From JACRPZ01 sp040758255 (GTDB lineage: Bacteria; Nitrospirota; Thermodesulfovibrionia; UBA6902), in the NCBI GenBank assembly GCA_040758255.1, contig JBFLVX010000009.1:1-31214 (forward strand): a DNA stretch of 31,214 nt, written 5' to 3'. Both the position numbers and the translations under genes were made by a program. Shown one piece after another: positions 5,944 through 13,353 of the stretch. Each line of letters begins with the position of its first letter. Position 1 is the stretch's first letter. A model generated the notes under the pieces. It saw only the letters and a program-made list of their open reading frames with translations, made no database searches and was not told where the DNA came from.

Positions 5944-8370
5944 ATGCTGAGAAAAGTCGCAAAAAAAGAATTATACCACTGCTGTGAACCTTCTGAGTTT
6001 TCTTTCAAAACAACAGACGAGATCGCGCCTTTAAAAGAGACTATCGGCCAGGCAAGAGCTTTGAGCGCCCTTGACTTCGGGCTTGGGATAGAAAGCCACG
6101 GATTTAACATCTATATACTCGGCGAAAGCGGCACCGGAAAGATGACGACCATCAAGACAATTCTTCAGGAGAAAGCAAAAGATGAACCGACCCCTGATGA
6201 CTGGTGTTATGTCTACAATTTTAAAAATCCGGATGAACCAAAAGCCCTTAGCCTTCCTCCCGGAACCGGCGCCAGCTTCCAGAAGGATATGAGTGAAATG
6301 ATAGGCATCCTCCGCAAGGAGATCCCGAAGATATTTGAATCAAAAGAGTATGAAAAGCAGCGCGCAAAGATCTTTGAAGAATTCCAGCAAAAGCAGAAGG
6401 ACCTCTTTGCGGAGCTTGAGAAGGAGACTAAAAAGAAGGACTTTGCGCTGAAAAAGACCGCTACAGGCCTCACCCTCGGCCCGGTCAAAAAGACTGGAGA
6501 GCCCCTGAGCGAAGAAGAATATGAAAAACTGGATGCTCATGCAAAAAAGACGATAGAGAAGATCGGAAAGGATCTTCAGGAAAAGCTTGATGACGCGATA
6601 CGGCATGTCAGGGAAGAAGATAAAAATGTCAAAAACAGGCTGAGCGAGCTTGAGCGCCAGGTTGCGCTCTCTTCTGTCGGACACGGTATTGACGAATTGA
6701 AAAACAAGTATCAGGACAACCCTGGTGTGCTGAATTATCTTGAAGATGTAAAAGAAGATATCCTGGAAAACCTTGAAGACTTCAAGCCTCAGGAAGAACA
6801 GCCATCAATGCTCCCGTTTCTAAAGCCTTCTAAGACAGATTCTTCCTTTATCAAGTACGTGGTGAACCTCTTTGTTAACAACCGTGAGCTTAAGGGCGCC
6901 CCTGTTGTGGTAGAGAGCAACCCTAATTATTTTAATATCTTTGGAAGGATTGAACACAAGGTGCAGTACGGTGTTGCCGTAACAGACTTCAGCATGATAA
7001 AGGCAGGGTCCCTTCAGAGGGCAAACGGCGGATACCTCGTTATTGACGCCTTTGAGATGCTTAAGAACATATTTGTTTACGACGCACTCAAGAGAGCGAT
7101 AAAGGACAGAGAGATAAAGATCGAGGATGTCTGGGAACAGTACCGGTTAATCTCAACCATCACTCTGAAGCCTGAGGCCATCCCATTCGATGTCAAGATC
7201 GTGCTGGTCGGCAACCCGCGCCTCTATTATCTCCTCTACAATCTGGATGAGGAGTACAGGGAGCTCTTCAAGGTGAAGGCTGATTTTGAAAATCGCATGG
7301 AGAGAAACAAAGAGAATATGGGCAAATACGCGAGCTTTGTTAAGACAAAATGCGATAAGATCGGGCTCCGGCCTTTTGACCGGAACGCTGTTGCCAAAGT
7401 TATTGAATACGGTTCAAGGCTTGCAGAGCACCAGAATAAACTCTCAGCAAAATTTATAGAGATAGCGGACCTTCTAAGAGAGGCTGACCATTGGGCTAAG
7501 CGCGATAAAAGCAGCATAGTGACAGCGGAATATATTGATAAGGCGCTTAATGAGAAGGAATACCGCACCAATAAAGTTGAAAAGAAGATACTCGAAGCTG
7601 TCAAAGAAGGGACCATCCTCGTTGACACACACGGGGCGGTAGTAGGACAGATCAACGGCCTCTCAGTGCTTGATCTCGGAGACCGCAGTTTCGGCATGCC
7701 TTCAAGGATAACAGCAAGGACGTATGCGGGCAAAGCCGGCATTGTCAATATCGAGAGAGAGACAAAAATGAGCGGGAAGATACATGAGAAAGCCATATTA
7801 ATACTTACCGCTTATCTCGGAGGGAAATACGCCTCCAAAACCCCGCTGAGCCTTACCGCGTCCCTGACATTTGAACAGCTTTACGGCGGTGTTGAAGGAG
7901 ACAGCGCCACATGTGCTGAAGTCTATACCCTCCTCAGCAGTATATCAGGCGTGCCTTTAAAGCAGTCTTTCGCCGTAACCGGTTCCATGAACCAGCACGG
8001 AGATGTACAACCTATTGGAGGGGTGAATGAAAAGATAGAGGGCTTCTTTGAGGTCTGCAAACTCAACGGCCTTAACAATAACCACGGAGTTATTATCCCT
8101 TCAAAGAACCTGATTCACCTTATGCTGAAGAGCGAAGTGATCGCAGCTGTTACAGCCGGTAAGTTCAACATATACGCCATTGAGAATATCGAAGACGGCA
8201 TAGAGCCCCTCACCGGAATGCCTGCCGGAGAGATGCAGCCTGACGGGACATATCCTGAAGGGACATTTAATTTCCTTGTAGCAAAGAAGCTTGAGGAGTT
8301 CTCCAAGGCTCTTAAGGATAAAAAAGAAGAGAACGGCGAGAAGAATAATAAGAAGAAAAACGAAGATTAA
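5944..8370 (+). CDS. ATP-dependent protease, LonB-type (AAA_32/peptidase S16)
   Basis: An 808-residue protein with no N-terminal Lon substrate domain. Walker A is GESGTGKM (60-67). A long charged, lysine- and glutamate-rich coiled-coil insertion follows (about 105-290), then the rest of the AAA module with GGYLVIDAFEML and KIVLVGNPRLYYLL. The C-terminal S16 protease domain has catalytic Ser654 in EGDSAT and Lys697 in GGVNEKIEGFF. Their 43-residue spacing equals that of the E. coli Lon Ser679/Lys722 dyad. The protein ends in a very basic/acidic tail. It belongs to the COG1067 group, related to archaeal LonB but without the obvious membrane anchor, and should degrade misfolded or regulatory proteins in the cytoplasm. 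It is monocistronic and convergent with the R-M operon, leaving only 19 bases between stops. Confidence 0.9.
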   Translation: MLRKVAKKELYHCCEPSEFSFKTTDEIAPLKETIGQARALSALDFGLGIESHGFNIYILGESGTGKMTTIKTILQEKAKDEPTPDDWCYVYNFKNPDEPKALSLPPGTGASFQKDMSEMIGILRKEIPKIFESKEYEKQRAKIFEEFQQKQKDLFAELEKETKKKDFALKKTATGLTLGPVKKTGEPLSEEEYEKLDAHAKKTIEKIGKDLQEKLDDAIRHVREEDKNVKNRLSELERQVALSSVGHGIDELKNKYQDNPGVLNYLEDVKEDILENLEDFKPQEEQPSMLPFLKPSKTDSSFIKYVVNLFVNNRELKGAPVVVESNPNYFNIFGRIEHKVQYGVAVTDFSMIKAGSLQRANGGYLVIDAFEMLKNIFVYDALKRAIKDREIKIEDVWEQYRLISTITLKPEAIPFDVKIVLVGNPRLYYLLYNLDEEYRELFKVKADFENRMERNKENMGKYASFVKTKCDKIGLRPFDRNAVAKVIEYGSRLAEHQNKLSAKFIEIADLLREADHWAKRDKSSIVTAEYIDKALNEKEYRTNKVEKKILEAVKEGTILVDTHGAVVGQINGLSVLDLGDRSFGMPSRITARTYAGKAGIVNIERETKMSGKIHEKAILILTAYLGGKYASKTPLSLTASLTFEQLYGGVEGDSATCAEVYTLLSSISGVPLKQSFAVTGSMNQHGDVQPIGGVNEKIEGFFEVCKLNGLNNNHGVIIPSKNLIHLMLKSEVIAAVTAGKFNIYAIENIEDGIEPLTGMPAGEMQPDGTYPEGTFNFLVAKKLEEFSKALKDKKEENGEKNNKKKNED

Positions 8371-8389
8371 CCGGCTGTCTATAATATCC

Positions 8390-9454
8390 TTATGCTTTTT
8401 CTACAACGTTCTCAAATGTAGCATGATAATCTTCAGAGCTTAAAACAGTATCATAAAGACCAATACCTTCACCTTCGTGTTTGTTTATGCCAGTATATAC
8501 CAGGCTGGCGTCTTCGTACCGTTTGAATTTATAGATAGCATCGTTCATCAACGCGCTGTTAAACACACCAAGACTTACAAGTAATTCAAAATCTTTTACG
8601 GACAAAGCAGTAACTTTTTTGAAGAGTCCAGGCTCCAGTTGAGTAATCACATCTTTTAAACTTCGCTCCCGATAATCGGTCAAATACATAAAGACTGGGA
8701 CACGAGTGGCAAATTTAATGAGCTTTTCCTGTATTTGCTTTCTCTTGCTTTTGTATTCTTTTTCTTCATCAGAAAGTTCTTTTTTCTCTTTGGAGGTCAG
8801 ATTTTTTTCGTTGGCTTCTTTCTTTGCTTTTTTGACGGCTTCCGACTTGTTGATAATGGTTTCGATATCCTGATTTAGACTTCTGAAGCCTTCTATACTC
8901 ATCAAGGCATCCATGGCCGCCTTATTCGCCATCAGGCGTTGCAATGTATTGTTATCCACATTTACTAATAACGCGCTTTCCCATCGCCTTGCCAGAAGTG
9001 TTGCGGTTGTTCCGCTCATGGCAATATCCAGAATACCGGCGGCATCTATCTGCTTCATTGAACTGCCATCGTAGGCAAGCACGGGGAGAAACTTGATGAA
9101 TTCTTCCACATTTTTTTCGGGATTTGACTCATTCACATTCAGTCGGCAGCTGTAATCAGCGATCTGCCGTAATGCTCTGTCTGGCGCAAAGTCAAAAACA
9201 TAGCATTCCTGTTTAATGATTTCTTCTTTGTTCGGTGATGCGCTCTCCGGATTCCTGATGGCCCATGGTGTTTGCACTCGAAATGCGGCTTGAAAATATG
9301 TTTCGGGGCTCGATGAGTTGCGAAGCATAAAAATGCCCGTCCACGGCTTTACAGAAACCCCGGTGGTTAGTTTACCGCAGGACAAGGTAATGGTTTTTGT
9401 CTTCAACGGATTATTCATCGCATCAAATACAGGCGGCAATGCCTCGACCCCCAC
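8390..9454 (-). CDS. 3' part of the frameshifted R-M helicase/nuclease gene
   Basis: This open stretch holds the C-terminal part of the restriction subunit described at 8390-10905. It contains the second helicase lobe, with LSCGKLTTGVSVKPWTGIF and the motif VI equivalent ETYFQAAFRVQTPW, then a coiled-coil lysine-rich region and a C-terminal domain of unknown role. Its nominal GTG start at 9454 is not a real start: the same frame codes upstream for NKFYHDYEIIVAAGAGAG, which continues the helicase. It ends 19 bases from the lonB stop. Confidence 0.7.
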   Translation of the reverse strand: MGVEALPPVFDAMNNPLKTKTITLSCGKLTTGVSVKPWTGIFMLRNSSSPETYFQAAFRVQTPWAIRNPESASPNKEEIIKQECYVFDFAPDRALRQIADYSCRLNVNESNPEKNVEEFIKFLPVLAYDGSSMKQIDAAGILDIAMSGTTATLLARRWESALLVNVDNNTLQRLMANKAAMDALMSIEGFRSLNQDIETIINKSEAVKKAKKEANEKNLTSKEKKELSDEEKEYKSKRKQIQEKLIKFATRVPVFMYLTDYRERSLKDVITQLEPGLFKKVTALSVKDFELLVSLGVFNSALMNDAIYKFKRYEDASLVYTGINKHEGEGIGLYDTVLSSEDYHATFENVVEKA

Positions 9455-10905
9455 ACCAGCGCCTGCCCCAGCCGCAACGATGATTTCATAATCATGATAA
9501 AACTTATTCTGCGCTGTTCCAACAGGTTTTTCATGGCGTGGCAGGAAGCGACACTCGGTAAGAACCAGAAGGTATGAGATAAGAGATTCAAAAGACGAGT
9601 ATGTGAAAAAGGCATGGGAGGTTTTTTTGCTCCTAATTTCAGATTATCAATGGTTGTTGCCGAAAATGAGCCTCTGATTAAATCAAGCCATTTTTGAACC
9701 TCGTCCTGATAGGTGAACTTTGCTTTCTTTACGATTCCCTCGGCAGAGAAAAAAACATTCAGATCAAACTCGTTAAATTCCCCCTGCATAGCGATTTCAC
9801 GGATCGCATCAGGCAGTTGATAGGTAAGAAGCACCATTCTGGGCAGCGAGGCATATGGATTGTCATCGCCATTCCATTCCTGTTTTGCCCGCTGTTCATC
9901 TGAATAGGTCCAGTTGAAAATCTGATCTTCAATGAATTCACCGGAGGCAATTGCACGAAATGGGGTGCCGGAAAGATATAAATAGGTATTTGTCGTTATG
10001 GGCATAATTTCTTCGTCGAAATCCTCAATGCCCATGCCTTCTGCGAACTCAATCTCTTTTTTATCTTCTGCCTCAAAAAGATCTTTGGCATTCTCACGCC
10101 AGGCGCCATAGTGGTACTCATCAATAATGACGCAATCCCAATGGGTAGTATGAACCCACTCGTTCTTGGTCTTGATTCCGCCCGTGCTTTTGTTTTTCCC
10201 CAAATAATCCTGAAAAGAACCAAAGCAGACGAACGGTTTCTTCTTGTCGGCTTCATCATAGGCCAGACCGCCGGGGGAAATAAACTGCCAGCCCCTGAAA
10301 TCAATGTGGCCTTTCAAATCCTCCTCCCAAGCGCTTTGAACGGCTGGCTTAAAGGTAAGCACCAGCACTTTTGTCCACTTCATTTTTTTTGCGAGGTGAT
10401 AAGAGGCAAAGGTTTTCCCAAAACGCATCTTTGCATTCCAAAGGAAATGGGGAGTCTTGTCCTTGTTTTCCTTCTTGAAACTTTTAAAGTAGTCAGCGGT
10501 TTTTTCCACCGCCCGCTCTTGCTCAGGCCTCATTTTGAAATCGAGTGTACGGTTTTCTTCATTTAATTCGCCTGTTCTAATGGCAATATAAGCTGCCTTA
10601 ACTTCTTTTACCGAACACTCGAACCATTCGCCATCAGGGTTTTTTATGCCTTTGCTTTTCAAATAGCGATGGACGTCATGGTCGGTGAAGACGGTTCCAT
10701 CATTACGCATGGCGGACTCTTCAAGCGCGATTCGGTATGGAGGTTTCCCGGGTCGACGTGTAGGATATTGCTGTGTCACACGCGTCTGAACATCCACGCT
10801 GGTATAACCGACTTTGAGAAGACCTTTATATTGTGGATGAGTATCCTCGTAGGCGTAGATGGTAGGTTTGGAATCAGGCCGTAGAGGAAAAAATTCCTTA
10901 CTCAT
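9415..10905 (-). CDS. 5' part of the R-M helicase/nuclease gene (nuclease domain and first helicase lobe)
   Basis: Read alone, this frame gives a 496-residue protein with the GIY-YIG-like nuclease domain and the first RecA lobe of the helicase. After LLEQR its last 30 or so residues (RISFIMIMKSSLRLG onward) are out of frame and look unlike the family. If the frameshift is real, the product would keep the nuclease and Walker motifs but lose motif VI and probably ATP-driven DNA translocation. Start ATG at 10905. Confidence 0.72.
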   Translation of the reverse strand: MSKEFFPLRPDSKPTIYAYEDTHPQYKGLLKVGYTSVDVQTRVTQQYPTRRPGKPPYRIALEESAMRNDGTVFTDHDVHRYLKSKGIKNPDGEWFECSVKEVKAAYIAIRTGELNEENRTLDFKMRPEQERAVEKTADYFKSFKKENKDKTPHFLWNAKMRFGKTFASYHLAKKMKWTKVLVLTFKPAVQSAWEEDLKGHIDFRGWQFISPGGLAYDEADKKKPFVCFGSFQDYLGKNKSTGGIKTKNEWVHTTHWDCVIIDEYHYGAWRENAKDLFEAEDKKEIEFAEGMGIEDFDEEIMPITTNTYLYLSGTPFRAIASGEFIEDQIFNWTYSDEQRAKQEWNGDDNPYASLPRMVLLTYQLPDAIREIAMQGEFNEFDLNVFFSAEGIVKKAKFTYQDEVQKWLDLIRGSFSATTIDNLKLGAKKPPMPFSHTRLLNLLSHTFWFLPSVASCHAMKNLLEQRRISFIMIMKSSLRLGQALVWGSRHCRLYLMR

Positions 10906-12409
10906 TGTCCAACTCCATTGGACGAACCATTGACTCTACAAAAGCGATTTCTTCCTTTGATAAGCCATATTTTTTATACAATTTTTCATCTGTCCATTCT
11001 TCTTTAAAATTTTGGATAGGAACAAATTCATAAACCTTACTTGTTGCGTGTTGGGTAGGTTTATTTAAAAGGACCAAAAAACGTAAAAATCTAGTTGATA
11101 TGTATTGTGCTAGATTTCTTGCTTCAAGTTTGTTATCAAATGATCCAGCAATTATGTAGGTTTCAGTGCACGCAGAATTTGGTTTCCCAATAAATGGTTT
11201 TCCCAATATAGGATGTGGAAATGAATCACTTCCACTGCCAAGCGGTGGAAGAAACACTTTATACTTTTTGACTAGTTCAATGTTACCTAAGAGATCCTTT
11301 TTAGATACATAACCAACACCACCGTTTTGGAATAATTCAATTGAGCCACGAAATGGTTTCTTCTTTCCTTTATAGGTAGTTGAAAGACCAAAAGGTTTTC
11401 TGGAACTAATCTGATGCTTGAGGGATTTTTCCTTCTTAATGGCGACTTTTTTGATTATTGAGATTGCTTCATTGTATCTGATGAATGTTTCTGCACCAGA
11501 TTCTAACAATGGCCTTTCCATTGAGGAAATAAGTTCGCCATTATTATACGACGAAACTTTGCACAAGCCTCGACTATCACGCTCCCATTTAAAATAGCAG
11601 ACACCGCCTTTTATTTGCACACCTGGGAAAATATCTGACGCATCAGGGAAGTCATGAATTTCTCGTATTCGATTGTCATTAAGCATTTCTTCCCTAAAAT
11701 CATCCAAGCCTTTTCCTCCAGAGAACCAGCGAGCAGGGATGATCATGGATAAAAAACTCGGATTAAGTTTTTTAGCTTGATGAACAAATAGGTGATAAAT
11801 TGGCGTAGCACTTGTTCCAAATCCGCCATCACTCAATTGATACGGCGGATTACCGACAATGACATCAAATTTCATGTTAAATATCTCCTCTGATTTTAGA
11901 GTGTGAATAAACTGATACGCATGGGTTTCGAGTTCTTCTCCGCGGCCATAGTTTTCCTGACTTGCCCCGCAATAAGAACATCTACCGTTGTCCCATGTAT
12001 GTTCAATCCGCTCAAAACGGATGTTGCCTTGTGGTTTGTCAAATGTCTCGCATACAGAATACTTCCCGTTGGCAGTCTTAGAGCAGTAAACCGAGCGACG
12101 GGAAAGCAGCGAAGTCAATTCCGTAATAGCAATGCCGAAAAGCTGGTTTTTGTAAATATGGTTTATTCTTTTCTGCCTGTCCGGAATTGCCTTTTCCAAG
12201 CCAACCATTAACCTCTTGGCAATTTCCCTCAGGAAGACGCCAGATTTACTGACAGGATCGAGGAATGTAGCATTCTTGTCGCTCCAGATTTTCTGCGGTA
12301 GCAAATCAAGGATTTCATTAACCAGTTTGGGCGGCGTGAACACTTCATCGTTGCTCAAGTTTGCAAGACAGGTCAGCACATCCGGATTGTAATTATTACT
12401 GGTCAACAT
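10898..12409 (-). CDS. Eco57I-type N6-adenine DNA methyltransferase, large subunit of the R-M operon
   Basis: A 503-residue gamma-class adenine methylase. Motif X-like DEVFTPPKLVNEILDLLP lies at 21-38, a divergent SAM-binding motif I FLDPVSKSGVFL at 49-60, and catalytic motif IV NPPY at 187-190 within FDVIVGNPPYQLSDGG. The C-terminal half (from about 320) is probably the target-recognition domain, as in TaqI/Eco57I enzymes. An insertion between motifs I and IV has four cysteines (C109, C120, C144, C147) and may bind zinc. A GAGG seven bases before the ATG is its ribosome-binding site, and the gene overlaps the small methylase gene by 14 bases. It should modify the host target site and supply specificity to the nuclease/helicase downstream. 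Confidence 0.87.
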   Translation of the reverse strand: MLTSNNYNPDVLTCLANLSNDEVFTPPKLVNEILDLLPQKIWSDKNATFLDPVSKSGVFLREIAKRLMVGLEKAIPDRQKRINHIYKNQLFGIAITELTSLLSRRSVYCSKTANGKYSVCETFDKPQGNIRFERIEHTWDNGRCSYCGASQENYGRGEELETHAYQFIHTLKSEEIFNMKFDVIVGNPPYQLSDGGFGTSATPIYHLFVHQAKKLNPSFLSMIIPARWFSGGKGLDDFREEMLNDNRIREIHDFPDASDIFPGVQIKGGVCYFKWERDSRGLCKVSSYNNGELISSMERPLLESGAETFIRYNEAISIIKKVAIKKEKSLKHQISSRKPFGLSTTYKGKKKPFRGSIELFQNGGVGYVSKKDLLGNIELVKKYKVFLPPLGSGSDSFPHPILGKPFIGKPNSACTETYIIAGSFDNKLEARNLAQYISTRFLRFLVLLNKPTQHATSKVYEFVPIQNFKEEWTDEKLYKKYGLSKEEIAFVESMVRPMELDNE

Positions 12410-13064
12410 AGGCTAACCTCAAGAAATGCATTAGGGGATACTTTTTTATAGGCTCTGGTATAAACACTTTTTCGCCTAAATCAGAAATATGAAACACTTC
12501 CCAAATTTTGTCACCGGGCAGTAACTCATGAAAGGCATAATCTCTTCGTTTTATCATGCTGCCATTGACAGGCGACCACTCGGAAAAAACAATCGGCTTG
12601 GCGTTCTCGCCCACCGTTTTTAATGTGAGCGCGTCACCCCAGATGATATTCCTCTCAAGAATATATTTGACCGCTTTTTTGCATTCTTCCTTGGTTTTTT
12701 TCTTATAAAAGCTGTTATACATCTCATTGAATATTTCAAAAAGCCGATTCCGGCACTCAACGACATTATCTTTTTGAATGTCGATGCCATAAATACTGGA
12801 TACGGCGATAACTGAATACCGTTCATACTCCAATTGGCTTTTGCGATAGCGGGTTTCAACTACATGAAGTTTTCTATTCAATACCTCCGCCAAAAAATTC
12901 CCATGCCCGCAAGCTGGCTCAAGGAAGCGAGAATCGATCCTCTCCGTTTCCTGTTTCAACAAATCAAGCATGGCAGTTACTTCCCGCTTGGCAGTGTAAA
13001 CTTCACCATGGTCGGCAACCCTTTTCTTTGAGACAACCTGTTTTTCTTGCTTTTTAAAAGTCAC
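12396..13064 (-). CDS. Small DNA-methyltransferase-like subunit of the R-M operon
   Basis: A 222-residue protein with a well-formed SAM-binding motif I, FLEPACGHGNFLAEVL (48-63), preceded by a motif X-like RVADHGEVYTAKREV and followed by SIYGIDIQKDNVVECRNRL and IIWGDALTL (motifs II-III). No NPPY catalytic motif follows; instead there is VFSEWSPVNGSMIKRRDY. It therefore cannot methylate alone by the usual mechanism. It may work with the NPPY-carrying protein encoded just downstream, whose own motif I is divergent. A GTG at 13064 is the only possible start: an in-frame TAA stands six bases upstream, and no Shine-Dalgarno is visible. First gene of the three-gene operon. Confidence 0.8.
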   Translation of the reverse strand: MTFKKQEKQVVSKKRVADHGEVYTAKREVTAMLDLLKQETERIDSRFLEPACGHGNFLAEVLNRKLHVVETRYRKSQLEYERYSVIAVSSIYGIDIQKDNVVECRNRLFEIFNEMYNSFYKKKTKEECKKAVKYILERNIIWGDALTLKTVGENAKPIVFSEWSPVNGSMIKRRDYAFHELLPGDKIWEVFHISDLGEKVFIPEPIKKYPLMHFLRLAYVDQ

Positions 13065-13353
13065 GTCTTAAATAGCTATCATCATAGAAATCATTTTATT
13101 TTCCCAAGTCCATTTTTATCTTCTAAATTTTGTTTTCCTCTTACTTCCCCAGAATCTTCAAAAAGGGCACATGCAATAAACTTGTTTATCCGGGCTACTA
13201 GACATCTCAACAACATCGACATATCATTGCGAAAGCAACGTGTCATAACCATGCAGAATTATAACAGACAGAGGCTATTTGTAACAGAGTGGACAAGGAT
13301 ACGAATTGCATCCGCAAAGACTATTCTAAACTCCAGATGTTAAAATCTTAGTC
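13065..13353. other. Divergent intergenic region between the R-M operon and waaF
   Basis: These 289 bases separate the minus-strand R-M operon from the plus-strand LPS operon and should carry both promoters. The half next to the R-M operon is AT-rich; I find no convincing -35/-10 pair for that operon. The open frame across it on the plus strand has no ribosome-binding site or family resemblance. The waaF side holds an extended -10 box at 13338-13346. Confidence 0.5.
13338..13346 (+). promoter_or_regulatory. Extended -10 promoter of the LPS core operon
   Basis: TGTTAAAAT matches the extended -10 pattern TGnTATAAT in all but one position. Seven bases later comes the waaF ATG, with no Shine-Dalgarno between, so the transcript would begin at or next to the start codon. 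No good -35 box is seen, as is common with extended -10 promoters. Confidence 0.45.

Larger units (their letters stand above)
8390..10905 (-). pseudogene. R-M restriction subunit: GIY-YIG-like nuclease fused to an SF2 helicase, broken by one frameshift
   Basis: Two overlapping minus-strand frames together encode one protein of about 838 residues. The N-terminal part (15-97) looks like a GIY-YIG/T5orf172-type nuclease: IYAYE, LKVGYTS, R42, H76/H79 and E96. A superfamily 2 helicase follows, with motif I MRFGKT (160-165), motif II DEYH (262-265), motif III SGTPF, and motif VI QAAFRVQ in the other frame. The total length of 2516 bases is one short of a multiple of three, fitting a single-base deletion. 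The junction lies near 9505-9530; adding one C at 9510/9511 would join EQR to QNKFYHDYE. The ATG overlaps the methylase stop by eight bases. Whether the shift is real or a sequencing error cannot be told here. Confidence 0.75.

Noticed and set aside
7236..7796. Long minus-strand open frame (186 codons) inside lonB
   Set aside because: Antisense shadow of a conserved protease region; its product is low-complexity and serine/leucine-rich.
9391..9454. Separate gene starting at the GTG at 9454
   Set aside because: The same frame upstream still codes for conserved helicase sequence (NKFYHDYEIIVAAG), so this is the continuation of a frameshifted gene, not a new start.
13047..13343. Open frame of 98 codons on the plus strand between the R-M operon and waaF
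   Set aside because: No ribosome-binding site, no recognisable motif, overlaps the start of the methylase gene and has a composition like noncoding AT-rich DNA.
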